DNA from: Hydrogenothermaceae bacterium
Lineage (GTDB): Bacteria; Aquificota; Aquificia; Aquificales; Hydrogenothermaceae
Assembly: GCA_026418535.1 (NCBI GenBank)
Contig: JAOABC010000005.1
Coordinates: 1-64,000 of the forward strand
Reading direction: 5' to 3'
Length of the DNA stretch: 64,000 nt
The notes under the pieces are model-generated. The model ran no database searches. It was not told the DNA's origin and saw only the letters and a list, made by a program, of their open reading frames with translations. This document shows, piece after piece, positions 39,714 through 50,451 of the stretch (the first letter of the stretch is position 1; each line of letters begins with the position of its first letter). The position numbers and the translations under genes are program-made.

Positions 39714-40498
39714 TTTAACAAACTCTTTTCTCCCCAGATTTTCCAAGGTGCATTACCACTATTCCATAAATTTTCTAGTTCTCTCTTGTCTCTCAATGTA
39801 TCCATAGGTTTCCAAAAGCCGGTATGTTTATACGCTACAAGTTGACCATCAATTGCTAATTTTTCCAAAGGATCTCTCTCCCAAATAGTTTCATCACCAT
39901 CTATATAATCAAAAATTTCTGGCTCTAGAACAAAGAAACCACCGTTTACCCAAGATCCGTCTCCCCTTGGTTTCTCTTGAAAATTTTTAACAAAGTCTCC
40001 TTCTAAATCCAACGCTCCAAATCTACCAGATGGCTGAACCGCTGTTAAAGTAGCATACTTTCCATGAGATTTATGAAATTCCAAAAGTTTAACTATATTT
40101 ATATCCCCTACACCATCTCCATATGTTAGCATAAAAGTTTCATTTCCTATATAATCCTTTACTCTCTTAATTCTGCCACCAGTCATTGTGTTTAATCCTG
40201 TATCCACCAATGTCACTATCCACGGCTCTGACTTAATATCATGTATTTCCATTTTGTTGCTTCTTAAGTTTATAGTAATATCAGACATATGAAGAAAGTA
40301 ATTAGCGAAATATTCTTTTATTAAATAACCTTTATAACCAAGGCATATTAAAAACTCATTAAAGCCATAATAGGAATAAATTTTCATTATATGCCATATA
40401 ATAGGTTTACCACCTATTTCTACCATTGGCTTAGGTTTAATATCCGTCTCTTCACTTAATCTGGTTCCAAATCCACCGGCTAATATAACCACTTTCAT
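39710..40498 (-). CDS. rfbF: Glucose-1-phosphate cytidylyltransferase
   Basis: Makes CDP-glucose from glucose-1-phosphate and CTP, the entry to CDP-dideoxy sugars. The 262-residue protein starts MKVVILAGGFGTRLSEETDIKPKPMVEIGG, the RfbF form of the nucleotidyltransferase signature. GDGVGDINI, then the EKPRGDGSWVNGGFFVLEPE segment and the C-terminal GFWKPMDTLRDKREL are the cytidylyltransferase-specific parts. First gene of the dideoxyhexose set, 26 bases after fcl. Confidence 0.95.
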   Translation of the reverse strand: MKVVILAGGFGTRLSEETDIKPKPMVEIGGKPIIWHIMKIYSYYGFNEFLICLGYKGYLIKEYFANYFLHMSDITINLRSNKMEIHDIKSEPWIVTLVDTGLNTMTGGRIKRVKDYIGNETFMLTYGDGVGDINIVKLLEFHKSHGKYATLTAVQPSGRFGALDLEGDFVKNFQEKPRGDGSWVNGGFFVLEPEIFDYIDGDETIWERDPLEKLAIDGQLVAYKHTGFWKPMDTLRDKRELENLWNSGNAPWKIWGEKSLLK

Positions 40499-40524
40499 TT
40501 TCTAACAACCCCCTTAATTTTATT

Positions 40525-41631
40525 TTAGAAAGCATACCAGTCATAGACATCTTTTATACCCTTTTCTAATGGAATGCTATGTCTCCAGTTAAACTGAAGT
40601 AAAGTTTTAACATCCAACAACTTTCTCGGTGTTCCATCTGGCTTAGAAAGATCGTGCTTTATCTCTCCTTTGTATCCTACTATATCTTTTATCATAATGG
40701 CAAGGTCTTTTATCTTTATATCTTTTCCAGTTCCTACGTTTACAAAATAATCCGGACAACAACTCTTCATCTGTTGTGCATCTATATTCTCCATTAAGAA
40801 CACACAAGCATCGGCAAGGTCATCTACATGTAAAAACTCCCTATAAACTTCTCCAGAACCCCAAATTTCTACATAATCCGGAAAAATACCATACTTTTGC
40901 AAAATTTTTAAGATTTCAATCTCTCCTGCAGAACCATCAACACTTTCAATCGAAAACTTTGTTAAGTCCTTCCTGATAGTGCCCCAGTCTTTTTCCATCA
41001 AAGCCTTACCAAGGTGAAACTTCCTTATCAAAGCAGGTAAAACATGACTGGTAAAAAGGTCAAAGTTATCGTTTGGTCCATATAGATTGGTAGGCATAAC
41101 AGATATAAAGTTTGTCCCATATTGCTCGTTATAGTATCTACATAATTTTATAGCTGCTATTTTAGCAACAGCGTATGGTTCATTTGTAGCCTCAAGAGCT
41201 CCAGTAAGTAAATATTCTTCCTTCATAGGCTGTGGCGCATGCTTTGGATATATACAGGAAGAACCTAAGTTTAGAAGTTTTTTAACACCGTACTTATAAG
41301 AAGAGTGAATAACATTTAAAGCTATAGCAAGGTTGTCATATATAAATTCAGCTTTGTAAGTATTGTTTGCCAAAATACCACCGACTTTTGCAGACGCCAT
41401 GAAAACATAATCAGGTCTTTCCTTTTCAAAGAAATATTCCGTTTCATCTTGTCTTGTTAAGTCTAAAGGAAAAAAGCTAACTTTATCTCCATAATTTTCC
41501 AGAGGTCTTCTACGGTGATAGTTAGAGACTATGTTAGAGTAACCTTTTGAGATCAGATTTCTTATAATGCTACTGCCTACCATGCCGGTTCCACCGGCTA
41601 CAAATATCTTGTAATTTTTATTTACCTTCAA
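40525..41631 (-). CDS. fcl: GDP-L-fucose synthase, longer form
   Basis: NADPH-dependent epimerase/reductase converting GDP-4-keto-6-deoxymannose to GDP-L-fucose. NAD site [13 protein letters not shown]; active-site Ser in [19 protein letters not shown]; Tyr-x3-Lys in [14 protein letters not shown]; and [10 protein letters not shown] and [16 protein letters not shown], which are fcl-specific. At 368 residues it is about 50 longer than E. coli Fcl. The extra part lies near residues 215-255, between [12 protein letters not shown] and VEIWGSGE, a surface loop in known structures. The start overlaps the gmd stop by four bases. Confidence 0.94.
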   Translation of the reverse strand: MKVNKNYKIFVAGGTGMVGSSIIRNLISKGYSNIVSNYHRRRPLENYGDKVSFFPLDLTRQDETEYFFEKERPDYVFMASAKVGGILANNTYKAEFIYDNLAIALNVIHSSYKYGVKKLLNLGSSCIYPKHAPQPMKEEYLLTGALEATNEPYAVAKIAAIKLCRYYNEQYGTNFISVMPTNLYGPNDNFDLFTSHVLPALIRKFHLGKALMEKDWGTIRKDLTKFSIESVDGSAGEIEILKILQKYGIFPDYVEIWGSGEVYREFLHVDDLADACVFLMENIDAQQMKSCCPDYFVNVGTGKDIKIKDLAIMIKDIVGYKGEIKHDLSKPDGTPRKLLDVKTLLQFNWRHSIPLEKGIKDVYDWYAF

Positions 41632-42785
41632 CTTTGAGCCCTCTCTGTGTTTGGTATATAAGTTAACTCATGGTCTGTATAGCAGAATCCTTTGTCAATA
41701 CAGGCTGTTATACCACCGCTAGGAGGTTCTAAGCCAAGTCTTTTCAGGTCATAGTCTACCATTATCATCACTAGCTCTTTAAATGTAGTTCTTGGTTCCC
41801 AACCAAGCTTTTCTTTTGCTTTTGTAATGTCTGCCTGCAAATGCTCTACTTCTGTAGGTCTAAAATATTTAGGATCAATTTCTATAATTGTATCTCCCAT
41901 ATTTATTACATTAGCCCATTTTGAATCCACAGATTTAACAATCCCTTTTTCTTCTACACCACTTCCCTTCCATTCAATTTCAACCCCAATATAAGAAAAA
42001 GCTTTATCTACAAACTCTTTCACTGAATGACTTTCTCCAGTTCCTACTACATAATCATCTGGTTCATCTTGCTGAAGCATCAACCACATCATCTCTACAT
42101 ACTCCGGAGCAAATCCCCAGTCTCTCTTTGCGTTTAAATTTCCCAAGTAGAGTTTTTTTTGCTTTCCTGCTAGTATATGAGCCAAGGCTCTGGTTATTTT
42201 TCTTGTTACAAAAGTTTCCCCTCTCCTTGGGCTTTCATGGTTAAATAGTATACCATTACATGCAAATATACCGTAAGCTTCTCTGTAGTTTACAGTCATC
42301 CAATAAGCATAAACCTTGGCTGCCGCATAGGGACTTCTTGGATAGAAAAGGGTTTTCTCACTTTGAGGTGGAGGAGAAGCTCCAAACATCTCAGAAGATG
42401 AAGCCTGATAGAACTTTGTCTTTATACCACTTCTCTTTATGGCCTCTAATATTCTTGTGGTTCCCAATCCAGTTATATCCCCAGTGTATTCCGGCATATC
42501 AAAACTTACTTTAACATGACTCTGTGCCCCAAGGTGATAAACTTCTTCAGGTTTTATATCGTATAGTATTGACGTAAGCTGACCAGGGTCAGAGAGGTCC
42601 CCATAGTGTAAAAATAGTCTTGCTTGTGGAGAATGAGGGTCTACATATATATGGTCTATTCTATGAGTATTAAAAGTACTTGCTCTTCTGATAAGTCCAT
42701 GTACCTCGTAACCCTTACTTAATAAAAACTCAGCCAAATAAGAACCGTCTTGACCTGTTATTCCGGTTATAAGTGCTCTTTTCAT
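41628..42785 (-). CDS. gmd: GDP-mannose 4,6-dehydratase
   Basis: First step from GDP-mannose to GDP-fucose. Beginning at the ATG at 42785, preceded by GGAGGA, the 385-residue protein starts [20 protein letters not shown]. It contains [19 protein letters not shown], the catalytic [11 protein letters not shown] with Tyr-x3-Lys in [12 protein letters not shown], and [11 protein letters not shown], all diagnostic for Gmd. An in-frame start at 42824 would overlap manC and adds a segment outside the fold. Followed by fcl with a four-base overlap. Confidence 0.96.
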   Translation of the reverse strand: MKRALITGITGQDGSYLAEFLLSKGYEVHGLIRRASTFNTHRIDHIYVDPHSPQARLFLHYGDLSDPGQLTSILYDIKPEEVYHLGAQSHVKVSFDMPEYTGDITGLGTTRILEAIKRSGIKTKFYQASSSEMFGASPPPQSEKTLFYPRSPYAAAKVYAYWMTVNYREAYGIFACNGILFNHESPRRGETFVTRKITRALAHILAGKQKKLYLGNLNAKRDWGFAPEYVEMMWLMLQQDEPDDYVVGTGESHSVKEFVDKAFSYIGVEIEWKGSGVEEKGIVKSVDSKWANVINMGDTIIEIDPKYFRPTEVEHLQADITKAKEKLGWEPRTTFKELVMIMVDYDLKRLGLEPPSGGITACIDKGFCYTDHELTYIPNTERAQS

Positions 42786-42798
42786 CAGAATCCTCCTT

Positions 42799-44214
42799 CT
42801 ATACTCTTTTATATCTATCTTCAAACCTTACTATATCATCTTCCCCCACGTACTCTCCAACTTGGACCTCTATAAGCTCAAGAGGTATCTTCCCTGGATT
42901 TATAAGTCTATGTTTTGTGGTTTTTGGTATATAGACGCTTTCGTTCTCTCTTACGAATCTTTCCCGGAGTTGACCATCTTCATCTTCGTATACAACTAAA
43001 GCAGTTCCTTTTACTACTATCCAATGCTCACTTCTGTGGTAATGCATCTGTAGACTTAGACTCTCCTGTGGATTAACTGTTATTCTCTTTATCTTAAACC
43101 TATCTTCCTTATCTAAGAGAGTAAACTTTCCCCAAGGCCTGTGGTCTGTGGTGTGGACTTCAGTAAGAGATCTGGCATCAGGATTTCCTTTTAGGACACT
43201 AACAAGTTGTTTTACTTTCTGACCCTCACCTTTCTTAGTTATCAGGACAACATCATCTGCCTCTACCACTATCAAGTCTTCAACTCCTATAGTACATACT
43301 TTACTCCTCTTGGATATTATAAGATTGTTCTTTGAACCTAAATTGTACACACTCCCTTTTGAAGCGTTTCCAGATTCATCCTTCTCAAGAACTTGGTACA
43401 ATGCCTCAAATGAGCCAACATCAGACCAGTATATATCCATAGGTACAACTGCAGACTTAGATGTCTTTTCCATAACTGCATAGTCTATGGATATATCCGG
43501 CATACTTTTAAACCCTTCTAAGACTTCTTCAAAACTCTTTCCATATATTTTCTCAAATATATCCGGACTACATTGTTTTAATTCTTCTATGAATGTCTCT
43601 GGAGTAAAACAGAACATACCACTGTTCCAGAAGTGTAAACCGGAGTTTATGTACTCCTTTGCTTTTTCGACGGATGGTTTCTCATGAAACCTCTTTACTT
43701 TATAACCACCTTCCAACTCAGCAGCTGGATCTATCTCTATGTATCCATATCCTGTTTCAGGTTCAGTAGGCTTTATTCCAAACGTGACTATGTATCCTAT
43801 CTTTGCTAAGTTTTCACCTGCTATAACGTAATCAAGGAATCTCTCATCCGGATGGATCAGATGGTCAGAAGACAGAACTAAAATAGCTTCTTGTGGGTCT
43901 ATCATATTTTTGTCTATCAAATACAGGACCCCAACAGTAATGGCAGGAGCAGTGTTTCTTCTGATGGGCTCCAGTATTATATTATTAAAATCTAAACTAG
44001 ATATCTCCTTTAACTGATTCTTTACATGAAAGACGTAATCTCTGTTTGTTAAGATTAATATATCCTTTAGATCAACCAACCTTAGAGCCCTTTTAACGGT
44101 TTTCTGGAGCAGACTTTCCTCATCGAATATCTTAATAAACTGTTTAGGATATTTATCCCTAGATAGAGGAAACAGCCTTGTTCCACCACCACCCGACAGT
44201 ATTAAAACTTTCAA
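42799..44214 (-). CDS. manC: Mannose-1-phosphate guanylyltransferase / mannose-6-phosphate isomerase
   Basis: Bifunctional type II phosphomannose isomerase/GDP-mannose pyrophosphorylase of 471 residues. The N-terminal domain has [21 protein letters not shown] and a downstream [14 protein letters not shown]. The C-terminal cupin has [33 protein letters not shown] (metal-binding His) and [16 protein letters not shown]. It supplies GDP-mannose for gmd and fcl. The gmd start lies 14 bases beyond its stop. The phosphomannomutase that feeds it is not in the window. Confidence 0.95.
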   Translation of the reverse strand: MKVLILSGGGGTRLFPLSRDKYPKQFIKIFDEESLLQKTVKRALRLVDLKDILILTNRDYVFHVKNQLKEISSLDFNNIILEPIRRNTAPAITVGVLYLIDKNMIDPQEAILVLSSDHLIHPDERFLDYVIAGENLAKIGYIVTFGIKPTEPETGYGYIEIDPAAELEGGYKVKRFHEKPSVEKAKEYINSGLHFWNSGMFCFTPETFIEELKQCSPDIFEKIYGKSFEEVLEGFKSMPDISIDYAVMEKTSKSAVVPMDIYWSDVGSFEALYQVLEKDESGNASKGSVYNLGSKNNLIISKRSKVCTIGVEDLIVVEADDVVLITKKGEGQKVKQLVSVLKGNPDARSLTEVHTTDHRPWGKFTLLDKEDRFKIKRITVNPQESLSLQMHYHRSEHWIVVKGTALVVYEDEDGQLRERFVRENESVYIPKTTKHRLINPGKIPLELIEVQVGEYVGEDDIVRFEDRYKRV

Positions 44215-44229
44215 CTTAACCTCCTGTTA

Positions 44230-45519
44230 TCATAGCCTCCAGTATATAAAACCTTCTTCTAGAGCTTTTTCTTTACTATATAACCCCTTTACATCTATCA
44301 AGACCGGATTTGAATTCATCAGGTCTTTAAACACTTTAAAATCTAAATCCTCTATAAATGGCCTGTGTTTTACTGCCACTATTGTACAATCGTAAGGCTT
44401 TTCTGTAAAGAGGTCCTCAACCAGGTCTATTCCGTACTCTTTTTTTACTTCCTCCGGATAGGCAAAAGGGTCTGTTATGTAGACCTCTACTCCATACTCT
44501 TGGAGTTCTCTGTATATGTCTATTACTCTTGTGTTTCTTATATCTGAGATGTTTTCCTTAAAGGTTAGACCCATTATCAAGACTCTACTTCCTTTTACTG
44601 ATTTGCCTGCTTTTATAAGTTTTTTGACTGTCATCTCGGCTACATACTTGCCCATATTGTCGTTTATCCTTCTTCCTGCTAAGATCACCTCTGGATGGTA
44701 TCCCAGTGTTTGGGCTTTAAATGTTAGGTAGTATGGGTCTACTCCTATACAGTGTCCACCAACTAAACCTGGCTCAAACTTTAGGAAGTTCCACTTAGTC
44801 CCTGCCGCTTCTAAAACTGCCTTTGTGTCTATACCCATCTTGTTGAATATGATGGATAGCTCGTTCATAAGGGCTATATTTATATCTCTTTGAGTGTTCT
44901 CTATCACCTTTGCTGCTTCTGCTGTCTTTATATCTGGTGCTATATGTATTCCTGCCGTTATTACACTACCGTACAACTTAGCCAATCTTTTGGTGGTTTC
45001 CGGAGTATCCCCGGAGACTACCTTTACTATCTTGTCTATGGTGTGCTGTTTGTCCCCTGGATTTACCCTTTCTGGAGAGTAGCCTACAAAAAAGTCCTCT
45101 TTCCATCTCATCCCACTCTCTCTCTCCAGTAATGGAACACACTCCTCCTCAGTCAGACCAGGGTACACTGTAGATTCATATACCACTATACTGCCCTTTT
45201 TCATGTACATACCGACTGTTCTTGTAGCAGATAAGATAGGTCTTAAGTCTGGGATGTTGTGTTGGTCTATAGGTGTGGGAACTGTTACTATTATCACGTC
45301 CCCTTGGGATATCTTAGAAGGGTCTGTTGTGTATTCTATGTTTACAGATTTTAACTCCTGAGAGTCTACCTCTTTAGTCTTATCATAACCGTCCTGTATA
45401 TCTCTCACTCTTTCCGGATTTATGTCGTATCCTATAACTGGATACCTTTTGGCAAAGAGGACAGCCAAAGGTAGCCCTACATATCCTAACCCTACTATAC
45501 AGATTTTTGTTATGATCAA
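44230..45519 (-). CDS. Nucleotide-sugar 6-dehydrogenase (UDP-N-acetylhexosamine type)
   Basis: NAD-dependent oxidation of a UDP-HexNAc to its uronic acid (WecC/TviB/WbpA-like branch). The 429-residue protein has the NAD site ICIVGLGYVGLPLAVLFA, the catalytic Cys in VGGHCIGVDPYYL and TFKENISDIRNTRV near the C-terminus. The ERVNPGDKQHTI and VENTQRDINIALMNEL segments place it nearer TviB/WbpA than UDP-glucose dehydrogenase. The start is odd: the TTG at 45519 lies only about two bases after GGAGG, closer than normal, so the true initiation codon could be a few codons later at a non-standard ATA or ATC. It diverges from the polymerase-like gene at 45574. Confidence 0.85.
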   Translation of the reverse strand: MIITKICIVGLGYVGLPLAVLFAKRYPVIGYDINPERVRDIQDGYDKTKEVDSQELKSVNIEYTTDPSKISQGDVIIVTVPTPIDQHNIPDLRPILSATRTVGMYMKKGSIVVYESTVYPGLTEEECVPLLERESGMRWKEDFFVGYSPERVNPGDKQHTIDKIVKVVSGDTPETTKRLAKLYGSVITAGIHIAPDIKTAEAAKVIENTQRDINIALMNELSIIFNKMGIDTKAVLEAAGTKWNFLKFEPGLVGGHCIGVDPYYLTFKAQTLGYHPEVILAGRRINDNMGKYVAEMTVKKLIKAGKSVKGSRVLIMGLTFKENISDIRNTRVIDIYRELQEYGVEVYITDPFAYPEEVKKEYGIDLVEDLFTEKPYDCTIVAVKHRPFIEDLDFKVFKDLMNSNPVLIDVKGLYSKEKALEEGFIYWRL

Positions 45520-45573
45520 ACCTCCTCTTAAATTTTATCATGATATTATATATTACAGTCTAAGAGGTGGTGC

Positions 45574-46743
45574 ATGAAAAAGAAAGAAGAGTACATAATC
45601 TACGGCTTGATAGTATCTGCTTTTGTTTCTATCTCTGTATTTGAATCTCTTACCTCTATTCTGCTTTTGTACACTGTATATTTTTCTGTTAAAAAAAGCA
45701 TAAATATCAGAGGAAAACTTCTTGGTGGACTATCTCTTTACTCTCTTCCAACTCTCATAAGTACCTCTCTGTACGGCTCTGTAGGGAAGGCTGTAGAACA
45801 GTCTGTTTTTCCTTTTCTGTATTTATTAAAAGATAGGGTGAAGCTAGGTTTAGATAGTTTTAAGAAAGTTAACTTGATCCTTATAGGAATAGGCTGGATT
45901 CTGGCACCGGTAGCTTTATATAAGTATCAATTCTTAGGTGAGTATGGAATGTTATGGGGAGGACCTTTTGAAATAGGTATGTGGTTCTCACTTTTTTCTA
46001 TAGCTTCCCTATCTATGTTTATACTTTCATCTAAGTATAAAGAAACTGTTAAGATGATCTTCTACGGCTCATCCTTTACAGTTTTCACGATTTTTGCCCT
46101 ACTTTCAGCAAGAAGAAACTCCATACTAGGCTTTTTTGTTACACTGGTAATAATGATGTTTATCTACCGGAGGCTTATACCAAAGAAAATCTTAACAGTC
46201 ATATTCTCTGTAGTGCTGGTATCCGGATTGATCTTTTCACTCTACTTGGTAAAAAGAGATGTTAGGTTTGAGGTTTTATACAAAGTGGCAAGGGGAGAGG
46301 TTAGTCTAAACGATGAAACTGCAAACCTTATTGCAAGTGGAAGATGGCAACTTCTCAATGAAGGTTTAGAGGTGATAAAAAAAGATATACAGAATCTAAA
46401 CCTGTTCAATCTCTTTGTAGGGCACGGTGTTGGTTGTGGAAACAGACTTAAACCAAAATCTTTCAACGGAAGTGACTATGAGTCTACTATCTTCATATCA
46501 GAGTTCATAGTAAGAGGAATCTTTGGACTACTGGGTATATTTCTGATGATGTTCTCCTACTACAGGTTCATATTTAGCTTAAAGTTCTCATTAGTGGAAG
46601 ATCTGCTGTTAGCCCCTTCTTTACTTATGCTATCTTGTATATTCATAGGGTCTATATTTTCTGTGTTCTGGGATGCCTTGTTACCACTTTACCTTCTTAT
46701 GTTTGGAGTATCTGAGAACTATCTAAAGAATAGACCTCCATAA
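45574..46743 (+). CDS. O-antigen ligase/polymerase-like membrane protein (Wzy/WaaL family)
   Basis: A 389-residue protein with about ten hydrophobic helices and a large periplasmic loop (about residues 225-325) preceding the last helices, the Wzy_C architecture. The loop contains SGRWQLLNEGLEVI and LFVGHGVGCGNRL, typical of the family. It either polymerises repeats or ligates glycan to lipid A core. With the Wzy-like gene at 31 kb broken, it may be the only remaining member here. It is the only plus-strand gene of the locus and overlaps the convergent aminotransferase by 21 bases. Confidence 0.82.
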   Translation: MKKKEEYIIYGLIVSAFVSISVFESLTSILLLYTVYFSVKKSINIRGKLLGGLSLYSLPTLISTSLYGSVGKAVEQSVFPFLYLLKDRVKLGLDSFKKVNLILIGIGWILAPVALYKYQFLGEYGMLWGGPFEIGMWFSLFSIASLSMFILSSKYKETVKMIFYGSSFTVFTIFALLSARRNSILGFFVTLVIMMFIYRRLIPKKILTVIFSVVLVSGLIFSLYLVKRDVRFEVLYKVARGEVSLNDETANLIASGRWQLLNEGLEVIKKDIQNLNLFNLFVGHGVGCGNRLKPKSFNGSDYESTIFISEFIVRGIFGLLGIFLMMFSYYRFIFSLKFSLVEDLLLAPSLLMLSCIFIGSIFSVFWDALLPLYLLMFGVSENYLKNRPP

Positions 46744-47886
46744 CTTTGTAGCTTCTCTACAATCCTCCAGTGTTGGAACTAGGGCAATACGGAAGTATCT
46801 ACTTTCACAACTTCCATCTGATACCTCTTTACCACTACAGAAGTTCTCTCCTATCGATACCACTATACCCTTCTCAAGGAGTTTTTTAGCGTACTCTCTA
46901 GAGGAAACTCCAGATGGAGTCTTTATCCAGAAATAGAAAGTAGCCTTTGGATGTATGTACTCTATACCCACCTTCTGGAAGAACTCTAAAAAAAGATCTC
47001 TTTTAGCTTGGAATACAAGGTTTCTTTCAGCTACATGTCTGTCATCTTCCCAAGCAGATTTTGCAGCAAGTTGGATAAAGTCAGGGGAGGCAACACCAAA
47101 GTTTGCTCTCTCTTTGCGGAATAGAGAGATGATCTTCTCGTCCCCTGCTACAAAACCAGACCTGTATCCCGTCATACCACTCCTCTTTGAAAGAGAGTGG
47201 AAGACTACCACGTTCTCCATGCCAAACTCAAGGGCTGAGTTTGGTTTTTCCTCAAAATAGATCTCTGAGTAACATTCATCAGAACACAGTATTATGTTGT
47301 ACTCTCTACAGAGATCTATCATCTCTCTGTAGTAAGAAGGAGTAGCTGTTGCTCCAGTAGGGTTGTGGGGATAGTTTATCCACACTATCTTCGTTTCTTC
47401 AAGGACAGACTTGTCTAATCTATCAAGTCTGAGAAGAAATCCATCCTCTTCCCTAAGCTTTACAGGGTTTGGGATTCCTCCAGCATAGATAGTTCCCCTC
47501 TCGTAGACAGGATAAGCAGGGGTTCCAAATATTACTCTCCTTTTATCCTCATTTGTGTCTATAAACACTAAGGAGAAGTGGAATATAGCTTCTTTGGAAC
47601 CTGCTGAGGGTATTATCTGAGTATCCGGATTTAAACTCACTCCAAACCTTCTTTTAAAGTAGGAGGCTATAGAATCTCTTAAATCTTTCCTACCTGCTAC
47701 AGAGGGATACTGACTAACTTCTGGAACTGCCTCTACAAGAGCCTTTCTTATAAAGTTTGGTGTAGGTTCTCTTGGGTCTCCTGTTCCAAAGTCATATATC
47801 TTTACACCTTTTTCCTTCAGAGAAGCCTTTATCCTATTTAGCTCCTCCATAGGGTAGCTCTTAAGATTCTCTATCTCTTTTCTCAT
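46723..47886 (-). CDS. Class I/II PLP aminotransferase (DapC-like)
   Basis: A 387-residue fold-type I aminotransferase. Seen: YDFGTGDPREPTP near the N-terminus, the YPHNPTGATATP segment with the conserved Asn, the PLP Lys in FHSLSKRSGMTGYRSGF, and the substrate Arg near the C-terminus in SRYFRIALVPT. The sequence resembles bacterial succinyldiaminopimelate aminotransferase (DapC) and alanine/aspartate transaminases, so lysine synthesis is likely, but I cannot exclude another amino acid. It overlaps the small membrane gene upstream by 26 bases, consistent with coupling. Confidence 0.82.
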   Translation of the reverse strand: MRKEIENLKSYPMEELNRIKASLKEKGVKIYDFGTGDPREPTPNFIRKALVEAVPEVSQYPSVAGRKDLRDSIASYFKRRFGVSLNPDTQIIPSAGSKEAIFHFSLVFIDTNEDKRRVIFGTPAYPVYERGTIYAGGIPNPVKLREEDGFLLRLDRLDKSVLEETKIVWINYPHNPTGATATPSYYREMIDLCREYNIILCSDECYSEIYFEEKPNSALEFGMENVVVFHSLSKRSGMTGYRSGFVAGDEKIISLFRKERANFGVASPDFIQLAAKSAWEDDRHVAERNLVFQAKRDLFLEFFQKVGIEYIHPKATFYFWIKTPSGVSSREYAKKLLEKGIVVSIGENFCSGKEVSDGSCESRYFRIALVPTLEDCREATKLWRSIL

Positions 47887-48094
47887 CTACTCCACCTTCC
47901 TTCTTCCCAAATAAACCAGAAAGAGCGACGAAAACTATAACTATCCCGGCTATAACTGGAAAGAGTGCTATCAGAAACTTCCCAAAGACTAAGATAGGAT
48001 CTGACGTCCCTAAATTGAAAAGTCCAAAGATGTTGTTGAGTACTGCGTACAAGCCTATGACTACACCAAGTATAAGTAGTATCCTTACAGTCAC
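47861..48094 (-). CDS. Small two-helix membrane protein
   Basis: A 77-residue protein with two hydrophobic helices (about residues 3-22 and 36-62) separated by a short loop, and a charged tail EKRDRES. No family is recognised. It lies two bases after the topoisomerase A gene and its end overlaps the aminotransferase start, so all three are one transcription unit. Codon usage matches the neighbours. Confidence 0.65.
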   Translation of the reverse strand: MTVRILLILGVVIGLYAVLNNIFGLFNLGTSDPILVFGKFLIALFPVIAGIVIVFVALSGLFGKKEGGVDEKRDRES

Positions 48095-48096
48095 TT

Positions 48097-50451
48097 TTAC
48101 ACCCTCAAGACCTTTATAATCCTATCGCTCTCGAAATTGAACTTCCTATCTCCGGAAGCTGTTCTCTTGAGTATAGGGAATGTTTCAGTATCTATCCTTA
48201 GCCTTAAAAGTTTACCTCCATAACTGTTCATCATCACGCTGTCTTCCAAGTTTACAGGTATAACTGTAGCCACCCTATCATCTTTACTGAGTTTTACACA
48301 CAGAAGACCTTTCTGTCCTCTTTTCTTAACAGGAATCTCTTCTCTATCTACGAGCTTCATATATCCAAACTCCGTCGCCACGAGTAGATGTCTATCTTCG
48401 CTGAGCAAGAAAGCTCCTGCCACTTCATCTCCCACATCAAGGTCTATAGACTCAACACCTCTAGCCTTATCACCAGTAACCCTAACTTCATTCCTCTCAA
48501 AGATGAGCAGATCTCCGTTCTTGGTGTAGATACCTAGGAATGTGTTCTCTTGGTCTGCGAAGGCGGTTATCACCTCATCATCCTCAGAGAGAGGTATTAT
48601 ACTACGGTTCTGAGACTTGTAGAATATATCTTCATCAAACATCCTCTTTATTATACCTTTCTTTGTAACGATGAATATCCTGTTCTCTTTCCCTTCTCCT
48701 TGGTAGGCAGTTCCAACGATTTCATCCTCTATTGAGAGTCTATCTTCTCCTTTTGGAAGGTCTACTACCAGGTTCCAGAAAGCTCTTCCAGACTTGGTTA
48801 TGAAGATTACAGGCTTTGAGCCTTCCACTTTCTGGATGGACAACACCTTCTCCCCTTCTTCTAAACGGGAAGATACACTGTTTATAACTTTTTGGATGTA
48901 ATCCTCTGATGATATCTCTTCATATTTGAAATTAGCTATCTTTCCGAAGTTCGTAACTGCAAAGTAAAACTCCTCTTTAAAGGTAAGCTCTTTCTCTACA
49001 GAGAAGGTTGTCTTTCTCTCATCTCCGTATTTAAAGAGCATGTAGTCTACCTCCTGGACGAAGACTTTCACCTTCTCTTCATCTCTAGATAGGATTAGGT
49101 TGTATCTGTCTATACTGGCCTGAAGTTCTTTTGATTCCTGAAAGAGTTTCTCCTTCTCGAGGGCTGTAAATCTTGCAAGTCTCATATCCAAGATTGCCTC
49201 TGCTTGCTGTTTAGAGAGCCCAAGTTTGGAGGATAGAACATCTCTGGCTGTTGCTATGTCGTTAGATAACCTAACTATATTTATAACTTCATCTGGATTT
49301 GAAAGAGCTTTTAACAGACCTTCTACTATATGTAGTCTCTTTTGAGCTTTCTCAAGTTCGAACTTGGTTCTTCTGGTTATAACCTCTATCCTGTGTTTTA
49401 TGAACTCAAGTAGTATCTCCTTTAAGGTGAGGACCTTAGGCTGTTTATCTACTAAGACTGTGAAGTTTATAGGGATGTTCTTCTCTAAAGGAGTGCTTTT
49501 ATAGAGCTTCCTTAGGACTTTCTCCGGATTTGCATCCCTCTTTAGGTCTACCACTATCCTTATTCCGGTTCTGTCAGACTCATCTCTCAGGTCTGATATT
49601 CCTTTTTCCTTTCCGGTTCTAACCAACTCCACTATCTTCTTTATCAGCTCAACTTTGTTAACTTGATAAGGTATCTCGTAGATAACTATCCTCTGTCTGT
49701 TTCCTGGCAGTTTCTCTATCCTTGCCTTACCTTTTACAGTTATGGACCCCCTTGCAGACCTGTAGATACTGACCATCTCTTGGTGGGGTGTAGTTATACT
49801 TCCTCCTGTAGGAAAATCTGGACCTTTCACAAACTGACATATCTCCTCTTCTGTGGAATCTGGAAACTGGGCAAGATACTTAAGAGCCTCTCCTATCTCT
49901 TTAAAATTGTGGGGTGGTATACTGGTAGCAAGGCCGACTGCTATTCCGGAAGCCCCATTACATATGAGATTCGGGAATTTAGAGGGTAGAACTGTAGGCT
50001 CCTGCAGGGAGGAGTCGAAGTTTGCCATCATATCCACAGTATCTTTCTCTATATCCTCCAACATCTCAACAGCAAGTTTTGTAAGACGAGCCTCTGTATA
50101 CCTCATCGCAGCCTGTGGGTCTCCGTCTATAGAACCAAAGTTACCCTGACCATCTATTAGAGGATATCTCATAGTGAAATCTTGAGCCATCCGGACGAGG
50201 GAATCATAAACAGATGTGTCTCCGTGAGGGTGATACTTACCTAAAGTTTCCCCAACAACTCTTGCAGACTTCTTGTAAGGTTTACCTGGCAAAAGTCCCA
50301 GTTCATACATTGCATAAAGTATTCTCCTTTGAACAGGTTTTAGGCCATCCCGGACATCTGGAATAGCTCTTCCTGCTATAACAGACATAGCATAGTCTAT
50401 GTATGCACTCTTGACCTCTTCTTCTATAGACACTTTCTTTATCTCTTCCAT
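48097..50451 (-). CDS. gyrA: Type IIA topoisomerase subunit A (GyrA-like, CTD lacks the canonical GyrA box position)
   Basis: DNA breakage-reunion subunit. The N-terminal part has [31 protein letters not shown], the quinolone region [15 protein letters not shown] and the catalytic Tyr in [10 protein letters not shown]. The tower and coiled-coil region is followed by a beta-pinwheel C-terminal domain. The start at 50451 has GAGG at good spacing and gives 784 residues; a start at 50517 would prefix 22 residues. The canonical QRRGGKG box is not seen in the first pinwheel blade. The closest match, KKRGQKG, lies late in the domain. That resembles the situation described for Aquifex aeolicus, where the enzyme acts as a topoisomerase IV. 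Supercoiling activity is therefore uncertain. Confidence 0.88.
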   Translation of the reverse strand: MEEIKKVSIEEEVKSAYIDYAMSVIAGRAIPDVRDGLKPVQRRILYAMYELGLLPGKPYKKSARVVGETLGKYHPHGDTSVYDSLVRMAQDFTMRYPLIDGQGNFGSIDGDPQAAMRYTEARLTKLAVEMLEDIEKDTVDMMANFDSSLQEPTVLPSKFPNLICNGASGIAVGLATSIPPHNFKEIGEALKYLAQFPDSTEEEICQFVKGPDFPTGGSITTPHQEMVSIYRSARGSITVKGKARIEKLPGNRQRIVIYEIPYQVNKVELIKKIVELVRTGKEKGISDLRDESDRTGIRIVVDLKRDANPEKVLRKLYKSTPLEKNIPINFTVLVDKQPKVLTLKEILLEFIKHRIEVITRRTKFELEKAQKRLHIVEGLLKALSNPDEVINIVRLSNDIATARDVLSSKLGLSKQQAEAILDMRLARFTALEKEKLFQESKELQASIDRYNLILSRDEEKVKVFVQEVDYMLFKYGDERKTTFSVEKELTFKEEFYFAVTNFGKIANFKYEEISSEDYIQKVINSVSSRLEEGEKVLSIQKVEGSKPVIFITKSGRAFWNLVVDLPKGEDRLSIEDEIVGTAYQGEGKENRIFIVTKKGIIKRMFDEDIFYKSQNRSIIPLSEDDEVITAFADQENTFLGIYTKNGDLLIFERNEVRVTGDKARGVESIDLDVGDEVAGAFLLSEDRHLLVATEFGYMKLVDREEIPVKKRGQKGLLCVKLSKDDRVATVIPVNLEDSVMMNSYGGKLLRLRIDTETFPILKRTASGDRKFNFESDRIIKVLRV

